DNA of 20,571 nucleotides from DATEFF01 sp964586395 (GCA_964586395.1 CAZPGP010000017.1:1-20571); one strand, 5' to 3'. Counted from the stretch's first letter, positions 7,084-13,672 are shown. The notes: generated from the letters alone by a model not told the origin. Made by a program: numbers and translations.

Positions 7084-7119
7084 TGAAAAGTAGATCACGA
7101 AAGTGGTCTATTTTTCATG
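7082..7119 (+). terminator. Terminator of tRNA-Val, overlapping the CCA end
   Basis: The long hairpin CATGAAAAGTAGATCAC / GTGGTCTATTTTTCATG has two G-U pairs and a GAAA tetraloop. The stem begins at the middle C of the tRNA CCA. The T-run lies in the 3' arm. Confidence 0.85.
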
Positions 7120-7137
7120 TTAGGTAGGAGAGGCTGG

Positions 7138-7143
7138 TATACT
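7138..7143 (+). promoter_or_regulatory. TG-extended -10 of the ddl gene, apparently leaderless
   Basis: TGGTATACT places the -10 seven nt before the ATG at 7151. TTCATG at 7114-7119 with an 18-nt spacer is a poor -35. No Shine-Dalgarno is present. Confidence 0.55.
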
Positions 7144-7150
7144 GGGGCCT

Positions 7151-8161
7151 ATGAGCAAACGCACTATACTCTTACTTTTTGGCGGCGAATCAGCCGAGCA
7201 TGAAGTGTCCATCCGCTCAGCGAGCAATGTTTTTGACGCTTTGGACAAATCTAAATACGATGTTTCTCTGTGCTATATTGACCGCGACGGCACGTGGTGG
7301 CACACCAACGAAGTAGTGGAGCGCTCGGCGATGGATCCGCAGTTGCACCCGGTGCTGGGCGAGGGTAAGCTCGTCAATTCGGCAGGTGAGGGCGCTCGAC
7401 CTGATGTTATTTTGCCAGTTTTGCACGGCCAGAATGGCGAGGACGGTTCGGTCCAGGGGCTGGCCCAGTTGTTGCACGTGCCTATCGTGGGGTGTGAAGT
7501 TTTGGGCTCGGCGATCTGTATGGACAAGGATATTGCCAAGCGTCTTTTGATGCAGGCCAACGTGCCAGTTGCTGCCTACGTGCTACATCGTCTGGGTCAG
7601 CCAGCGCCGCAATACAGTGACGTGCAGGCCAAGCTCGGCGACGTACTCTTCGTGAAGCCAGCCAACCAAGGTTCGTCGGTTGGCGTGAGTCGTGTTGAGA
7701 ATGTTGAGGAATTTGATGCGGCAATCACCGAGGCCTTGAAGCACGACCACAAGGTTATCATCGAGCGCGCAATCTCAGGTCGTGAACTCGAATGTGCAGT
7801 TCTGGGCAACGAAAAGCCAGAGGCCAGCGTGGTCGGTGAGATTATGCCTGAAGAGACGTTTTACAGCTATGATGCCAAATATGCAGCTGATAGCCTGACT
7901 AAAACCTCGACCGCTATCGAACTGCCTGAAGGTGTGTCTGATCGTATTCGCGAGATGGCCGTGGAAGCCTACGTTGCGCTGGAGTGCCGAGGTCTTGCCC
8001 GCGTGGACTTCTTCCTCGCCGACGACGGCACTATCTACATTAACGAGGTCAACACTTTGCCAGGCTTCACCAACATCAGTATGTATCCACAACTCTGGCA
8101 AGAGACCGGCCTCGGCTATTCGCAGCTGCTCGACCGCTTGGTAGAGCTGGCTCTCGAGTAG
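7151..8161 (+). CDS. ddl: D-alanine--D-alanine ligase, 336 aa
   Basis: This ATP-grasp ligase joins two D-alanines to make the dipeptide used in the peptidoglycan stem. Motifs in order are GGESAEHEVSIRSA at residues 11-24 (with the catalytic Glu16), VLHGQNGEDGSVQGL, the ATP-binding KPANQGSSVGVS, the omega-loop FYSYDAKY and the metal-binding INEVNTLPGFT. A tyrosine in the omega-loop fits D-Ala-D-Ala rather than D-Ala-D-Lac specificity. The length is normal. The gene has a -10 box 7 nt before its ATG, suggesting a leaderless mRNA. The slipin gene follows 32 nt after the stop and has a -10 of its own. Presence of ddl indicates that the organism makes its own peptidoglycan precursors. Confidence 0.97.
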   Translation: MSKRTILLLFGGESAEHEVSIRSASNVFDALDKSKYDVSLCYIDRDGTWWHTNEVVERSAMDPQLHPVLGEGKLVNSAGEGARPDVILPVLHGQNGEDGSVQGLAQLLHVPIVGCEVLGSAICMDKDIAKRLLMQANVPVAAYVLHRLGQPAPQYSDVQAKLGDVLFVKPANQGSSVGVSRVENVEEFDAAITEALKHDHKVIIERAISGRELECAVLGNEKPEASVVGEIMPEETFYSYDAKYAADSLTKTSTAIELPEGVSDRIREMAVEAYVALECRGLARVDFFLADDGTIYINEVNTLPGFTNISMYPQLWQETGLGYSQLLDRLVELALE

Positions 8162-8167
8162 TATACT
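8162..8167 (+). promoter_or_regulatory. -10 element for the slipin gene
   Basis: TATACT directly follows the ddl stop codon, 27 nt before the slipin start, so the slipin gene can be transcribed separately from ddl. No clear -35 was seen. Confidence 0.4.
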
Positions 8168-8193
8168 GAAGTCACAAAGGTAAGGAGTTGATG

Positions 8194-8949
8194 ATGGAAA
8201 TAGCTGGTAGTTTTGGCTTTATGCTGATGCTGGGTTTGGTAATTTTGGTACTGAGCGGCATCCGAATTATCAACCAATACGAGCGTGGCGTTGTCTTGAC
8301 GCTTGGTCGTTACTCGGGCATGAAAGAGCCTGGCTTGCGGGTCGTGATTCCGATTCTGCAGCAGATGATCAAAGTAGACATTCGGAGCACGCCAGTAGAT
8401 GTTCCACGCCAGGAAGTTATCACTAAAGATAACGTGACCATTAATGTCGATGCGGTTGTGTATTTCCGTGTGATCAGCGCCGACAAGGCGGTCTTGGAAA
8501 CCAACAACTACAAGTATGCGACCGCCCAATTCGCGCAGGCTGCTCTTCGTGATGTCGTTGGCAACGTCGAGCTCGACAGTTTGCTGAGTCAGCGTGAGCA
8601 GATTAGTTTGGAGATTAAGCGAATCGTAGATAGCGAGACCGACCGCTGGGGCATCGACGTCGAGAACGTGAAGATTCAGAATATCGAACTACCGCAGGAC
8701 ATGAAGCGCGCCATGGCTAAGCAAGCTGAAGCTGAGCGTGAACGCCGTGCCGTAATTATCAACGCTGCTGCCGAGAAGGCTGCCGCTCAAGAGGTCGCCG
8801 AAGCAGCGACAATTCTCGGCATGGTCCCAGGTGGAATGGGAATTCGCACGCTGCAAACCCTCGAGAAGATCGCGGTTGAACCATCGCAGAAGACTATCTT
8901 TGTGCTGCCAGCTGACCTATCTGACGCATTCAAGAAGATCGTCAAGTAG
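8194..8949 (+). CDS. SPFH / slipin (stomatin-like) membrane protein, 251 aa
   Basis: This is a prohibitin-homology (band 7) protein that forms membrane microdomain scaffolds. An N-terminal helix (about residues 5-24) anchors it. The SPFH domain spans about 25-190, with the typical NQYERGVVLTLGRY, GLRVVIPILQQ, STPVDVPRQEVITKDNV and ALRDVVGNVELDSLLSQRE signatures. A charged coiled coil (KQAEAERERRAVIINAAAEKA, cited here by its start at about residue 178) is followed by a short C-terminal tail. Among stomatins it resembles the slipin group. The usual NfeD partner gene is not next to it. Three in-frame starts lie together (TTG 8188, ATG 8191, ATG 8194). AAGGAG is best spaced (6 nt) for 8194. Confidence 0.93.
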   Translation: MEIAGSFGFMLMLGLVILVLSGIRIINQYERGVVLTLGRYSGMKEPGLRVVIPILQQMIKVDIRSTPVDVPRQEVITKDNVTINVDAVVYFRVISADKAVLETNNYKYATAQFAQAALRDVVGNVELDSLLSQREQISLEIKRIVDSETDRWGIDVENVKIQNIELPQDMKRAMAKQAEAERERRAVIINAAAEKAAAQEVAEAATILGMVPGGMGIRTLQTLEKIAVEPSQKTIFVLPADLSDAFKKIVK

Positions 8950-8956
8950 CGCGTTC

Positions 8957-8985
8957 TTGAATCTTCCCTGTAAATAGCCTATAAT
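8957..8985 (+). promoter_or_regulatory. Promoter of tRNA-Phe
   Basis: TTGAAT (8957-8962), a 17-nt spacer and a perfect TATAAT (8980-8985). Transcription should start near 8992, exactly at the left edge of the inverted repeat at 8992-9015. Confidence 0.8.
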
Positions 8986-8991
8986 CTACTC

Positions 8992-9015
8992 TGTTACGTG
9001 CGGCTGCACGTAACA
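8992..9015 (+). repeat. Inverted repeat forming the tRNA-Phe leader hairpin
   Basis: TGTTACGTGC and GCACGTAACA form a perfect 10-bp stem with a 4-nt loop, filling the whole predicted leader up to one base before the tRNA. The outer half-sites TGTTACG and CGTAACA are the same as in the inverted repeats at 18460-18484 and 20501-20529, but with 10 instead of 9 bases between them. Confidence 0.8.
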
Positions 9016-9016
9016 T

Positions 9017-9092
9017 GGCGCTTTAGCTCAGTTGGTAGAGCAGCGGCCTGAAGAGCCGCGTGTCCCCAGTTCGAGTCTGGGAGGCGCCACCA
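9017..9092 (+). tRNA. tRNA-Phe (anticodon GAA)
   Basis: This is a 76-nt cloverleaf with encoded CCA. The acceptor is GGCGCTT/AGGCGCC with one wobble. The D-loop has G18 G19, the anticodon stem GCGGC/GCCGC carries loop CTGAAGA (anticodon GAA), and the T-arm is CCCAG TTCGAGT CTGGG. Confidence 0.96.
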
Positions 9093-9132
9093 AGAAAAGT
9101 ACCTCACCATTGCGTGAGGTATTTTTCTTGGT
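9089..9132 (+). terminator. Terminator of tRNA-Phe, stem includes the ACCA end
   Basis: A 19-bp stem (9089-9107 with 9114-9132, 6-nt loop, one wobble) uses the discriminator base and all of CCA in its 5' arm. A T5 run lies in the 3' arm. Formation of the terminator would hide the tRNA 3' end. Confidence 0.85.
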
Positions 9133-9160
9133 TGACGTAATAACTGACGGCTAGCGGTTT

Positions 9161-9808
9161 CTAGTTGACGGGGCCGCGATTGATGGCGCGGATCTCACTA
9201 GGGTAGCCGGCGTTGCCGATGGTGCGTGAGCTGCTAGTAGAGCGCATGACATAAGTAAGCGTCAATTGACCACTGGAGAGATCGCCGGCCTGGACAATCC
9301 AGTGCACTGCGGGGATCTGCCAGTGACCAAAACCACCAGATCCGTAGAGTCCGCCATGGCCATTGGCTGCCTGGGTGGCGGTTCCGGAGGATAGATAACG
9401 AGCAGGGGTGCCTCCAACGATGGAAGCAACGTCGGCTTCGGTATCTCCCGTACTTTGGTTAGAAATAATCAGCGCGTGAAGCTCGACGAGGTCACCGACG
9501 TTGGCGGCGATGGTGACTCGATATGCGGCAGGCAGAACCGTCCAGCTGCCGACGCTAATGATAGCCGTACTCGTCACAAATCCAGTACTGACCGTAGTCG
9601 GCTTGCTGGCCTTGCCGTTTAGCGCGGTCTGGGTAGCCGTGGAGACAGGCTTGCTGGCGTCCGAGGTGTTATCCACATTACTGAGGCCAACGGCCGTTTT
9701 GTCCAACGGCTTTAGGGTGCCATCGGCGTTGTGAGCTTGCAACAAGAAGTCGTTGAGGATATCGCCCCAAACCCCATTGTCGCTTCCGGGTTGCGGTAAT
9801 CGCGCCAT
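9161..9808 (-). CDS. Phage tail-fibre-like protein, orphan, 215 aa
   Basis: The N-terminus LPQPGSDNGVWGDILNDFL (about residues 4-22), followed by VGLSNVDNTSDASKPVS and TQTALNGKA (about 41-68), is typical of the N-terminal part of phage tail fibre and receptor-binding proteins. The remainder (about 70-215) is a serine/threonine/glycine-rich, all-beta-looking domain with many small residues and no signal peptide. No other phage gene, integrase or att-like repeat lies nearby, so this is an isolated gene with its own promoter (TATAAT-type -10 on the minus strand near 9836) and AGGAAG ribosome site. It could be a remnant of a tail module or a domesticated surface or contractile-system fibre. The call rests on the N-terminal motif. 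Confidence 0.7.
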   Translation of the reverse strand: MARLPQPGSDNGVWGDILNDFLLQAHNADGTLKPLDKTAVGLSNVDNTSDASKPVSTATQTALNGKASKPTTVSTGFVTSTAIISVGSWTVLPAAYRVTIAANVGDLVELHALIISNQSTGDTEADVASIVGGTPARYLSSGTATQAANGHGGLYGSGGFGHWQIPAVHWIVQAGDLSSGQLTLTYVMRSTSSSRTIGNAGYPSEIRAINRGPVN

Positions 9809-9930
9809 AGACTTCCTTGTTGACTTACTATCTTTGATTATACATAAGAACTATTAGTCGACAATGCGTAGACGGAATTGCATGTTGTGCAAGACTGGCC
9901 AAGTCCGATCGAATTCGGCTACGTGTAGCT

Positions 9931-11121
9931 TCATTGCTTAGGTGTTTTTACCAGCCAGTAGGCGCACGGAAGCAGCACAAAACATGCGATAACGGCAAAG
10001 ACCACATACGCCGAGCGTGGCGTCCCAGCTTGCTGCACCAAGAGTCCGGTAGTGGTGCTCGCCCCTAGACCGACCAGTGTAGCAAGGGCTTTGAAGTTGC
10101 TCATGATTGTTGAGCGGTGCGAGCTTGGTATCCGGTCGTGGATCATTATTCGTATGAACGAGCTAGTCGCGTTCAGGCAACACCAGATGAGATAGCCAAA
10201 GATGAATAGCGACGCACTACGCATGCTCATGAGCAGGTAGGCCACAGTAGCGCCGCATGTTAGGTAGAGGATTCGTTCGATATCGCCTTTGACGACCCTC
10301 AGAATGACAGCATGCAGTATGATAAGCGTTGCGATTCCCGCTCCAGAAATCAGGAGCCCTCGAGCCTCCGCCTGGAATCCGTGTTCAATCATAGTAGCTT
10401 CATTCACAAACTGAATGCACATGCCCAGCATGACCGAGAAGGTCACACCCATCAGCACGGTGATTCGCAAGTAGGGTGTGGCAAACAGGTGTTGCATGCT
10501 TTGCATAAAGTGCTGACGGTGTGATGAGGTCGGTCGCACGAAGTCATCCTTGTTTTGTTCGCGCATGAAACTTATGAGGATCACGCACGCCAGGCCAGCC
10601 ATCGCCTCGGTTACAAAAGGCAGGCTGTGGTGAATCGAAAACAGGATGCCTCCAGCCGCCGCGCCTGCCAAGATGCCGGCCTGTCCGAAGGTAATCTCGA
10701 GCGCATTTACCCTCCGGTACATCGTTCTTGACGTACTTTTGTGGTCATAGACGAGTGATTCAAGCGCTCCGCTTAACAGCGCTCTGCCGAGGCCGTAGAA
10801 CACTGCTGCGACGAGGTAAGCGGGGAATGTATGCCCGAAGAAGACAATCAACGGCGCTATGGTAAGTAAGGCCATGCCCAGCATACTGCTCGACTTACGG
10901 CCCTGCTTGTCCGCAATAACTCCCGTTGGTATCTCGGCTATAAAGCCGCAGATGCCGATGGCGCTGAAGAATATCCCGACTTGCACGGGCGTAATTGCCT
11001 GCACCGCAAACTCATAGAAAATCGGATACGCAAAGTAGAGCGCACCCAGGAACTTGTACGCCAAATAGAGCTTGGCAACTCGATCAAGTCGCGCCTTGTG
11101 GGCGCGTTTTTTAAAGATCAT
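9931..11121 (-). CDS. Major facilitator superfamily transporter, 396 aa
   Basis: This is a polytopic membrane protein with about 12 hydrophobic segments. The MFS signature between helices 2 and 3 is clear (GFIAEIPTGVIADKQGRKSS, about residues 58-77), with the second-half features of an efflux-type permease. Genes of this kind usually export drugs or small metabolites, but the substrate cannot be read from the sequence. The ATG at 11121 is preceded by AAAGGGGT. It is transcribed away from the 11297 gene. No regulator or partner is adjacent on its strand. About 120 bp without a gene separate its stop from the tail-fibre-like gene. Confidence 0.92.
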   Translation of the reverse strand: MIFKKRAHKARLDRVAKLYLAYKFLGALYFAYPIFYEFAVQAITPVQVGIFFSAIGICGFIAEIPTGVIADKQGRKSSSMLGMALLTIAPLIVFFGHTFPAYLVAAVFYGLGRALLSGALESLVYDHKSTSRTMYRRVNALEITFGQAGILAGAAAGGILFSIHHSLPFVTEAMAGLACVILISFMREQNKDDFVRPTSSHRQHFMQSMQHLFATPYLRITVLMGVTFSVMLGMCIQFVNEATMIEHGFQAEARGLLISGAGIATLIILHAVILRVVKGDIERILYLTCGATVAYLLMSMRSASLFIFGYLIWCCLNATSSFIRIMIHDRIPSSHRSTIMSNFKALATLVGLGASTTTGLLVQQAGTPRSAYVVFAVIACFVLLPCAYWLVKTPKQ

Positions 11122-11257
11122 GAAGACCCCTTTTGTGTTAGTGGAATGTTTGTTTTAAGCCTCTCAAAGCTTGGTTTTAGCTTAGCATTGCGGTAGTGTT
11201 TGCTGCTAGTGTCGAAATGACAGCATTCAATTTTTATGGGATAGCTCTTAGCGGTGG

Positions 11258-11263
11258 TACAAT
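11258..11263 (+). promoter_or_regulatory. TG-extended -10 of the 11297-11656 gene
   Basis: TGGTACAAT lies 33 nt before the ATG. TTATGG at 11234-11239 is a weak -35 with spacer 18. Confidence 0.5.
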
Positions 11264-11296
11264 CGTTCTACGTTGCCCAACAATCAGGGAGAGGTA

Positions 11297-11656
11297 ATGG
11301 GCGTAAGGCTCGACGAATTGATGAACAATACCCCTGCTGAGGGAGGCAAGCCGCGGGTTCTCCGTTGGCTGGTCGATCTCTTCGAGCTGTGGGGAGGTTC
11401 CGAAGCGGCAGACATCGACCGTCGGCGCGAGGAGATCGCCCGAATGGTCAACCGACTCAGCGGAGTCTCTCGCGGCCTTCTTCACGAAGGTGCAGGAATC
11501 GCCCTTCAGAGCGCCGACCCGATGGCCTGGCACATCCGACTGGCCATCATGACGCTTCTGGGCCACCCCAGTGGAGATCGCGCGATCTTCTTGAGCGGCG
11601 CCGGGCGGCTCAACCTGCCGAAGCCTTCTCAGGGCAAGCCGAGGCGACACATCTAG
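11297..11656 (+). CDS. Uncharacterised GC-rich protein, 119 aa
   Basis: The family is not recognised. The protein is soluble, arginine-rich and probably helical. It has a short N-terminal part (MGVRLDELMNN), a leucine-rich stretch VLRWLVDLFELWGG, then helices with IDRRREEIARMVNRL and WHIRLAIMTLLG, and a basic C-terminus (KPSQGKPRRHI). The ATG at 11297 follows GGGAGAGG. An in-frame upstream TTG at 11273 has no ribosome site. The strongly GC-ending codon use, own promoter and following long hairpin make it the same kind of unit as 6511-6897. No function is proposed. Confidence 0.65.
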   Translation: MGVRLDELMNNTPAEGGKPRVLRWLVDLFELWGGSEAADIDRRREEIARMVNRLSGVSRGLLHEGAGIALQSADPMAWHIRLAIMTLLGHPSGDRAIFLSGAGRLNLPKPSQGKPRRHI

Positions 11657-11697
11657 TCGCAAGATCCAGTCCCACCATCCCCGAGGTTCAGTGCAAC

Positions 11698-11733
11698 CTC
11701 GCCAGGCCCGCAGTATTCGCGGCGCCTGGCGAG
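11698..11733 (+). terminator. GC-rich hairpin without U-tract
   Basis: CTCGCCAGGC pairs with GCCTGGCGAG, continued inside by CCGC/GCGG with one bulged C and a 7-nt loop. A second hairpin, CGAGGTT/AACCTCG at 11682-11701, shares the bases 11698-11701 and cannot form together with the full stem. Confidence 0.6.
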
Positions 11734-11746
11734 CAAGACTTACCTC

Positions 11747-11775
11747 TTGAAAATCCCTTAAAAGTTCGGTATTAT
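11747..11775 (+). promoter_or_regulatory. Promoter of tRNA-Gly
   Basis: TTGAAA (11747-11752), a 17-nt spacer and TATTAT (11770-11775). An overlapping TATACT at 11773-11778 is an alternative -10. Confidence 0.7.
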
Positions 11776-11794
11776 ACTCCAGTAGTTACGACAT

Positions 11795-11871
11795 GCGGGT
11801 CTAGCTCAGTTGTTTAGAGCGCGTCCTTGCCAAGGACGAGGCCGGGGGTTAGAGTCCCCCGACCCGCACCA
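11795..11871 (+). tRNA. tRNA-Gly (anticodon GCC) with U19-A56
   Basis: This is a 77-nt cloverleaf with encoded CCA and a perfect acceptor (GCGGGTC/GACCCGC). The anticodon stem CGTCC/GGACG carries loop TTGCCAA, and the T-stem GGGGG/CCCCC is strong. The D-loop is AGTTGTTTA where tRNA-Val in this window has AGTTGGCTA, so G19 is replaced by U (11813). The T-loop is TTAGAGT, so C56 is replaced by A (11851). These two positions pair in the tRNA elbow, so the double change keeps a Watson-Crick pair. It has its own promoter and terminator. Confidence 0.93.
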
Positions 11872-11872
11872 T

Positions 11873-11905
11873 GAAAAGAGACTTACCTCGTGTAGGTCTT
11901 TTTTC
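11873..11905 (+). terminator. Terminator of tRNA-Gly
   Basis: The 14-bp stem GAAAAGAGACTTAC / GTAGGTCTTTTTTC has two wobbles, a 5-nt loop and a T6 run, starting 2 nt after the CCA end. Confidence 0.85.
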
Positions 11906-11953
11906 TTGTTTAGAGTTTGCGTCGTGGCTCCTCGTCCCCGCGTTGTAATCTGA

Positions 11954-11959
11954 TATTAT
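11954..11959 (+). promoter_or_regulatory. TG-extended -10 of the DUF1801 gene, apparently leaderless
   Basis: TGATATTAT places the -10 six nt before the ATG at 11966. No ribosome site is present. Confidence 0.5.
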
Positions 11960-11965
11960 TTACGT

Positions 11966-12382
11966 ATGAGTGAGATTAAGACGAAGGTCACAGGCGAGCG
12001 CGTCGAAGATTTTATCAACAGTGTTGAGAACGAACGCCGTCGCCAGGATGGCTTCGAGCTTCTCAAGATATATAAGCGCGCAACTGGCCTAGAGCCTAAG
12101 ATGTGGGGACCAGGCATCGTTGGTTTTGGGGTGTATCACTACAAGTCGGAGCGCAGCTCGCAAGAGGGCGATTGGCCGCTGGCTGCGTTCTCACCGCGCA
12201 AGCAGAATCTAACCCTGTATGTTTACCCGAACAAATTTCCTGAGTTGCTAAAGGATTTGGGCAAGCACAAGACAAGCGCTGGCTGCCTCTACGTCAACAA
12301 GCTAGACGATGTGGACCTAAAAGTCCTGGAGAAGTTGATCGCGGCTAGCTACAAATGGTCTAGGGAAGAGTTCGGAAAGTAG
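11966..12382 (+). CDS. DUF1801 (YdhG-like) protein, 138 aa
   Basis: This is a small soluble protein of the DUF1801 / YdhG-like family, whose molecular role is not established. Family features are a leading helical part (RVEDFINSVENERRRQDG), the motif MWGPGIVGFGVYHYK, the strand pair AAFSPRKQNLTLYVYP and the closing segment GCLYVNKLDDVDLKVLEKLI. The length is typical. The start is the ATG at 11966. A -10 element 6 nt upstream and the absence of a Shine-Dalgarno point to a leaderless transcript. It stands alone between tRNA-Gly and the PadR operon. Confidence 0.85.
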   Translation: MSEIKTKVTGERVEDFINSVENERRRQDGFELLKIYKRATGLEPKMWGPGIVGFGVYHYKSERSSQEGDWPLAAFSPRKQNLTLYVYPNKFPELLKDLGKHKTSAGCLYVNKLDDVDLKVLEKLIAASYKWSREEFGK

Positions 12383-12444
12383 CCATCCGCCTGCGTTAAA
12401 ACGGCATTATCATAAGCGTGTAGTGCTGTTTTGAATAAAGTACC

Positions 12445-12473
12445 TTGACTGTCATAGTAATGTGATATACACT
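12445..12473 (+). promoter_or_regulatory. Promoter of the PadR operon, apparently leaderless
   Basis: TTGACT (12445-12450) with TACACT 17 nt later (12468-12473), or the TG-extended TATACA at 12466-12471. The ATG at 12480 is 6-8 nt downstream. GTG-N5-CAC spans the -10 and could be part of a PadR operator, but it is short. Confidence 0.55.
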
Positions 12474-12479
12474 GTGCTC

Positions 12480-12809
12480 ATGATCGACAAGAGACTATCA
12501 TCGGATTTACTTCGTGGACATACCGACACGATCATCCTCAAGCTTTTGCTGGATGGCGACAAGTATGGCTATGAAATCACAAAGCTTATATCCGAGCATT
12601 CCAGTCAGCAGTATGAGCTGAAGGAGGCGACGATGTACTCAAGCTTGAAGCGCCTCGAAGGCGACAAGCACATCACCAGTTACTGGGGAGACGAAACCCA
12701 GGGCGGACGACGCAAATATTATCGCATCACCAGCACCGGTCACGAGTTGTACAAAAGCAACAAGCAAAACTGGGAATGGGCAAAGCAAATTCTAGACGAA
12801 TTACTATAG
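12480..12809 (+). CDS. PadR-family transcriptional regulator, 109 aa
   Basis: This is a winged-helix repressor of the PadR family, which typically controls detoxification or ABC efflux genes beside it. The family pattern is clear: DTIILKLLLDGDKYGYEI, the recognition-helix region ELKEATMYSSLKRLEGD and the wing GGRRKYYRITSTGHEL. A short C-terminal helix (NKQNWEWAKQILDELL) provides dimerisation. The start is ATG at 12480, placed 6-8 nt after the -10. An in-frame GTG at 12462 would lie upstream of the predicted transcription start. It is the first gene of an operon with the HAAS-pentapeptide protein and a DrrAB-type ABC transporter, and probably represses that operon. Confidence 0.92.
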   Translation: MIDKRLSSDLLRGHTDTIILKLLLDGDKYGYEITKLISEHSSQQYELKEATMYSSLKRLEGDKHITSYWGDETQGGRRKYYRITSTGHELYKSNKQNWEWAKQILDELL

Positions 12810-12820
12810 AAAGGAAAGTC

Positions 12821-13657
12821 ATGGAAAAGAAACTACAAGAATTTTTAAACGAAACATTTAGGCCGTATGGCAACTTCCCTGCACGTACCGATGTCGAGCA
12901 AGAACTGCTGGCGAACCTGCAGGAAAAGTTCAACGACCTCAAGCAGCAAGGCAAGAGCGACGACGAAGCTTATCAGCTAACTGTTGATTCATTCGGCGAC
13001 GTCTCTGAAATTATGGCCGAGGTGCAGCACGCGCCAAAAACAGCTCCAGAAGCAACCGGAGTACCCGCCGTACACAAAGTTCTGAAGGACGCATTCAGGT
13101 CAGCACGACAGAGCACTTCAAAGTTTGCGTCTTCGGAGCTCAAGGAATCTGACCTCACCGACATCAACTTGGTTGAGTCTGACTTCAGCTACAGTTCGCT
13201 GGCGTCTTCGAAGTTTGATGGCTCTGACCTTACGCGCTCAAAGTTTAGTGGATCAGACCTGCGCAAGGCTTCGTTCAAAGGCGCTAACCTGACTGAAGCG
13301 CGATTCACTGGCTCTGACCTCACGGGCGTATCATACGACAACGCTGATCTCACCGGCGCCCAGCTTAAGGCGGCAGCGCTGAAGGGCACATCGTTCCAAG
13401 GGGCGACTCTGGACGGCACGCGCTTTGCTCACTCCGACCTGCGTGACGTGTCTTTTGACGGTATGACCCTAAACGGTACGTCTTTTGATGGCACATCGCT
13501 CCGCAATACATCGTTTAGGGGCGCAGTGCTCAACGACGTCTCGTTCCATCACTCAGATGTGAAAAATACCGTCTTTGACGGCGCAACCATGGACAAGGCG
13601 ACATTTGCCATCTTGAAGGGCGCGAAAGCCAAGCTCGAAAACGTAACTATCAAGTAA
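12821..13657 (+). CDS. HAAS-type domain fused to a pentapeptide-repeat helix, 278 aa
   Basis: Residues 1-70 form a small helical domain (RTDVEQELLANLQEKF, LTVDSFGDVSEIMAEV). It is of the kind found next to PadR regulators: HAAS / permease-prefix-like domains that link the regulator to its partner. After a linker (71-103), about 165 residues are tandem pentapeptides of the A(D/N)LXX type, with F/L centres every five residues (SDLTG, ADLTG, TSFQG, TSFDG). This should form a right-handed quadrilateral beta-helix. There is no membrane segment. The ATG follows AAAGGAAAG. Pentapeptide-repeat proteins such as Qnr and MfpA mimic DNA and protect gyrase. That role here is only a hypothesis. It lies between the PadR and ABC genes in the same operon. 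Confidence 0.85.
   Translation: MEKKLQEFLNETFRPYGNFPARTDVEQELLANLQEKFNDLKQQGKSDDEAYQLTVDSFGDVSEIMAEVQHAPKTAPEATGVPAVHKVLKDAFRSARQSTSKFASSELKESDLTDINLVESDFSYSSLASSKFDGSDLTRSKFSGSDLRKASFKGANLTEARFTGSDLTGVSYDNADLTGAQLKAAALKGTSFQGATLDGTRFAHSDLRDVSFDGMTLNGTSFDGTSLRNTSFRGAVLNDVSFHHSDVKNTVFDGATMDKATFAILKGAKAKLENVTIK
13130..13624 (+). repeat. Tandem pentapeptide-repeat coding region
   Basis: This part of the gene encodes about 33 consecutive degenerate five-residue repeats (about residues 104-268). The DNA repeats follow the protein and are not near-identical, so this is old protein repetition rather than a recent tandem duplication. Confidence 0.75.
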
Positions 13658-13672
13658 GCGAGATACATAACT

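Noticed and set aside
11365..11817. Open frame overlapping the 11297-11656 gene
   Set aside because: It has shadow composition rich in Arg, Pro and Ser, and ends inside tRNA-Gly.
13130..13624. Possible CRISPR or DNA tandem repeat
   Set aside because: The periodicity comes from the pentapeptide protein repeat. The DNA units are degenerate and have no spacers.
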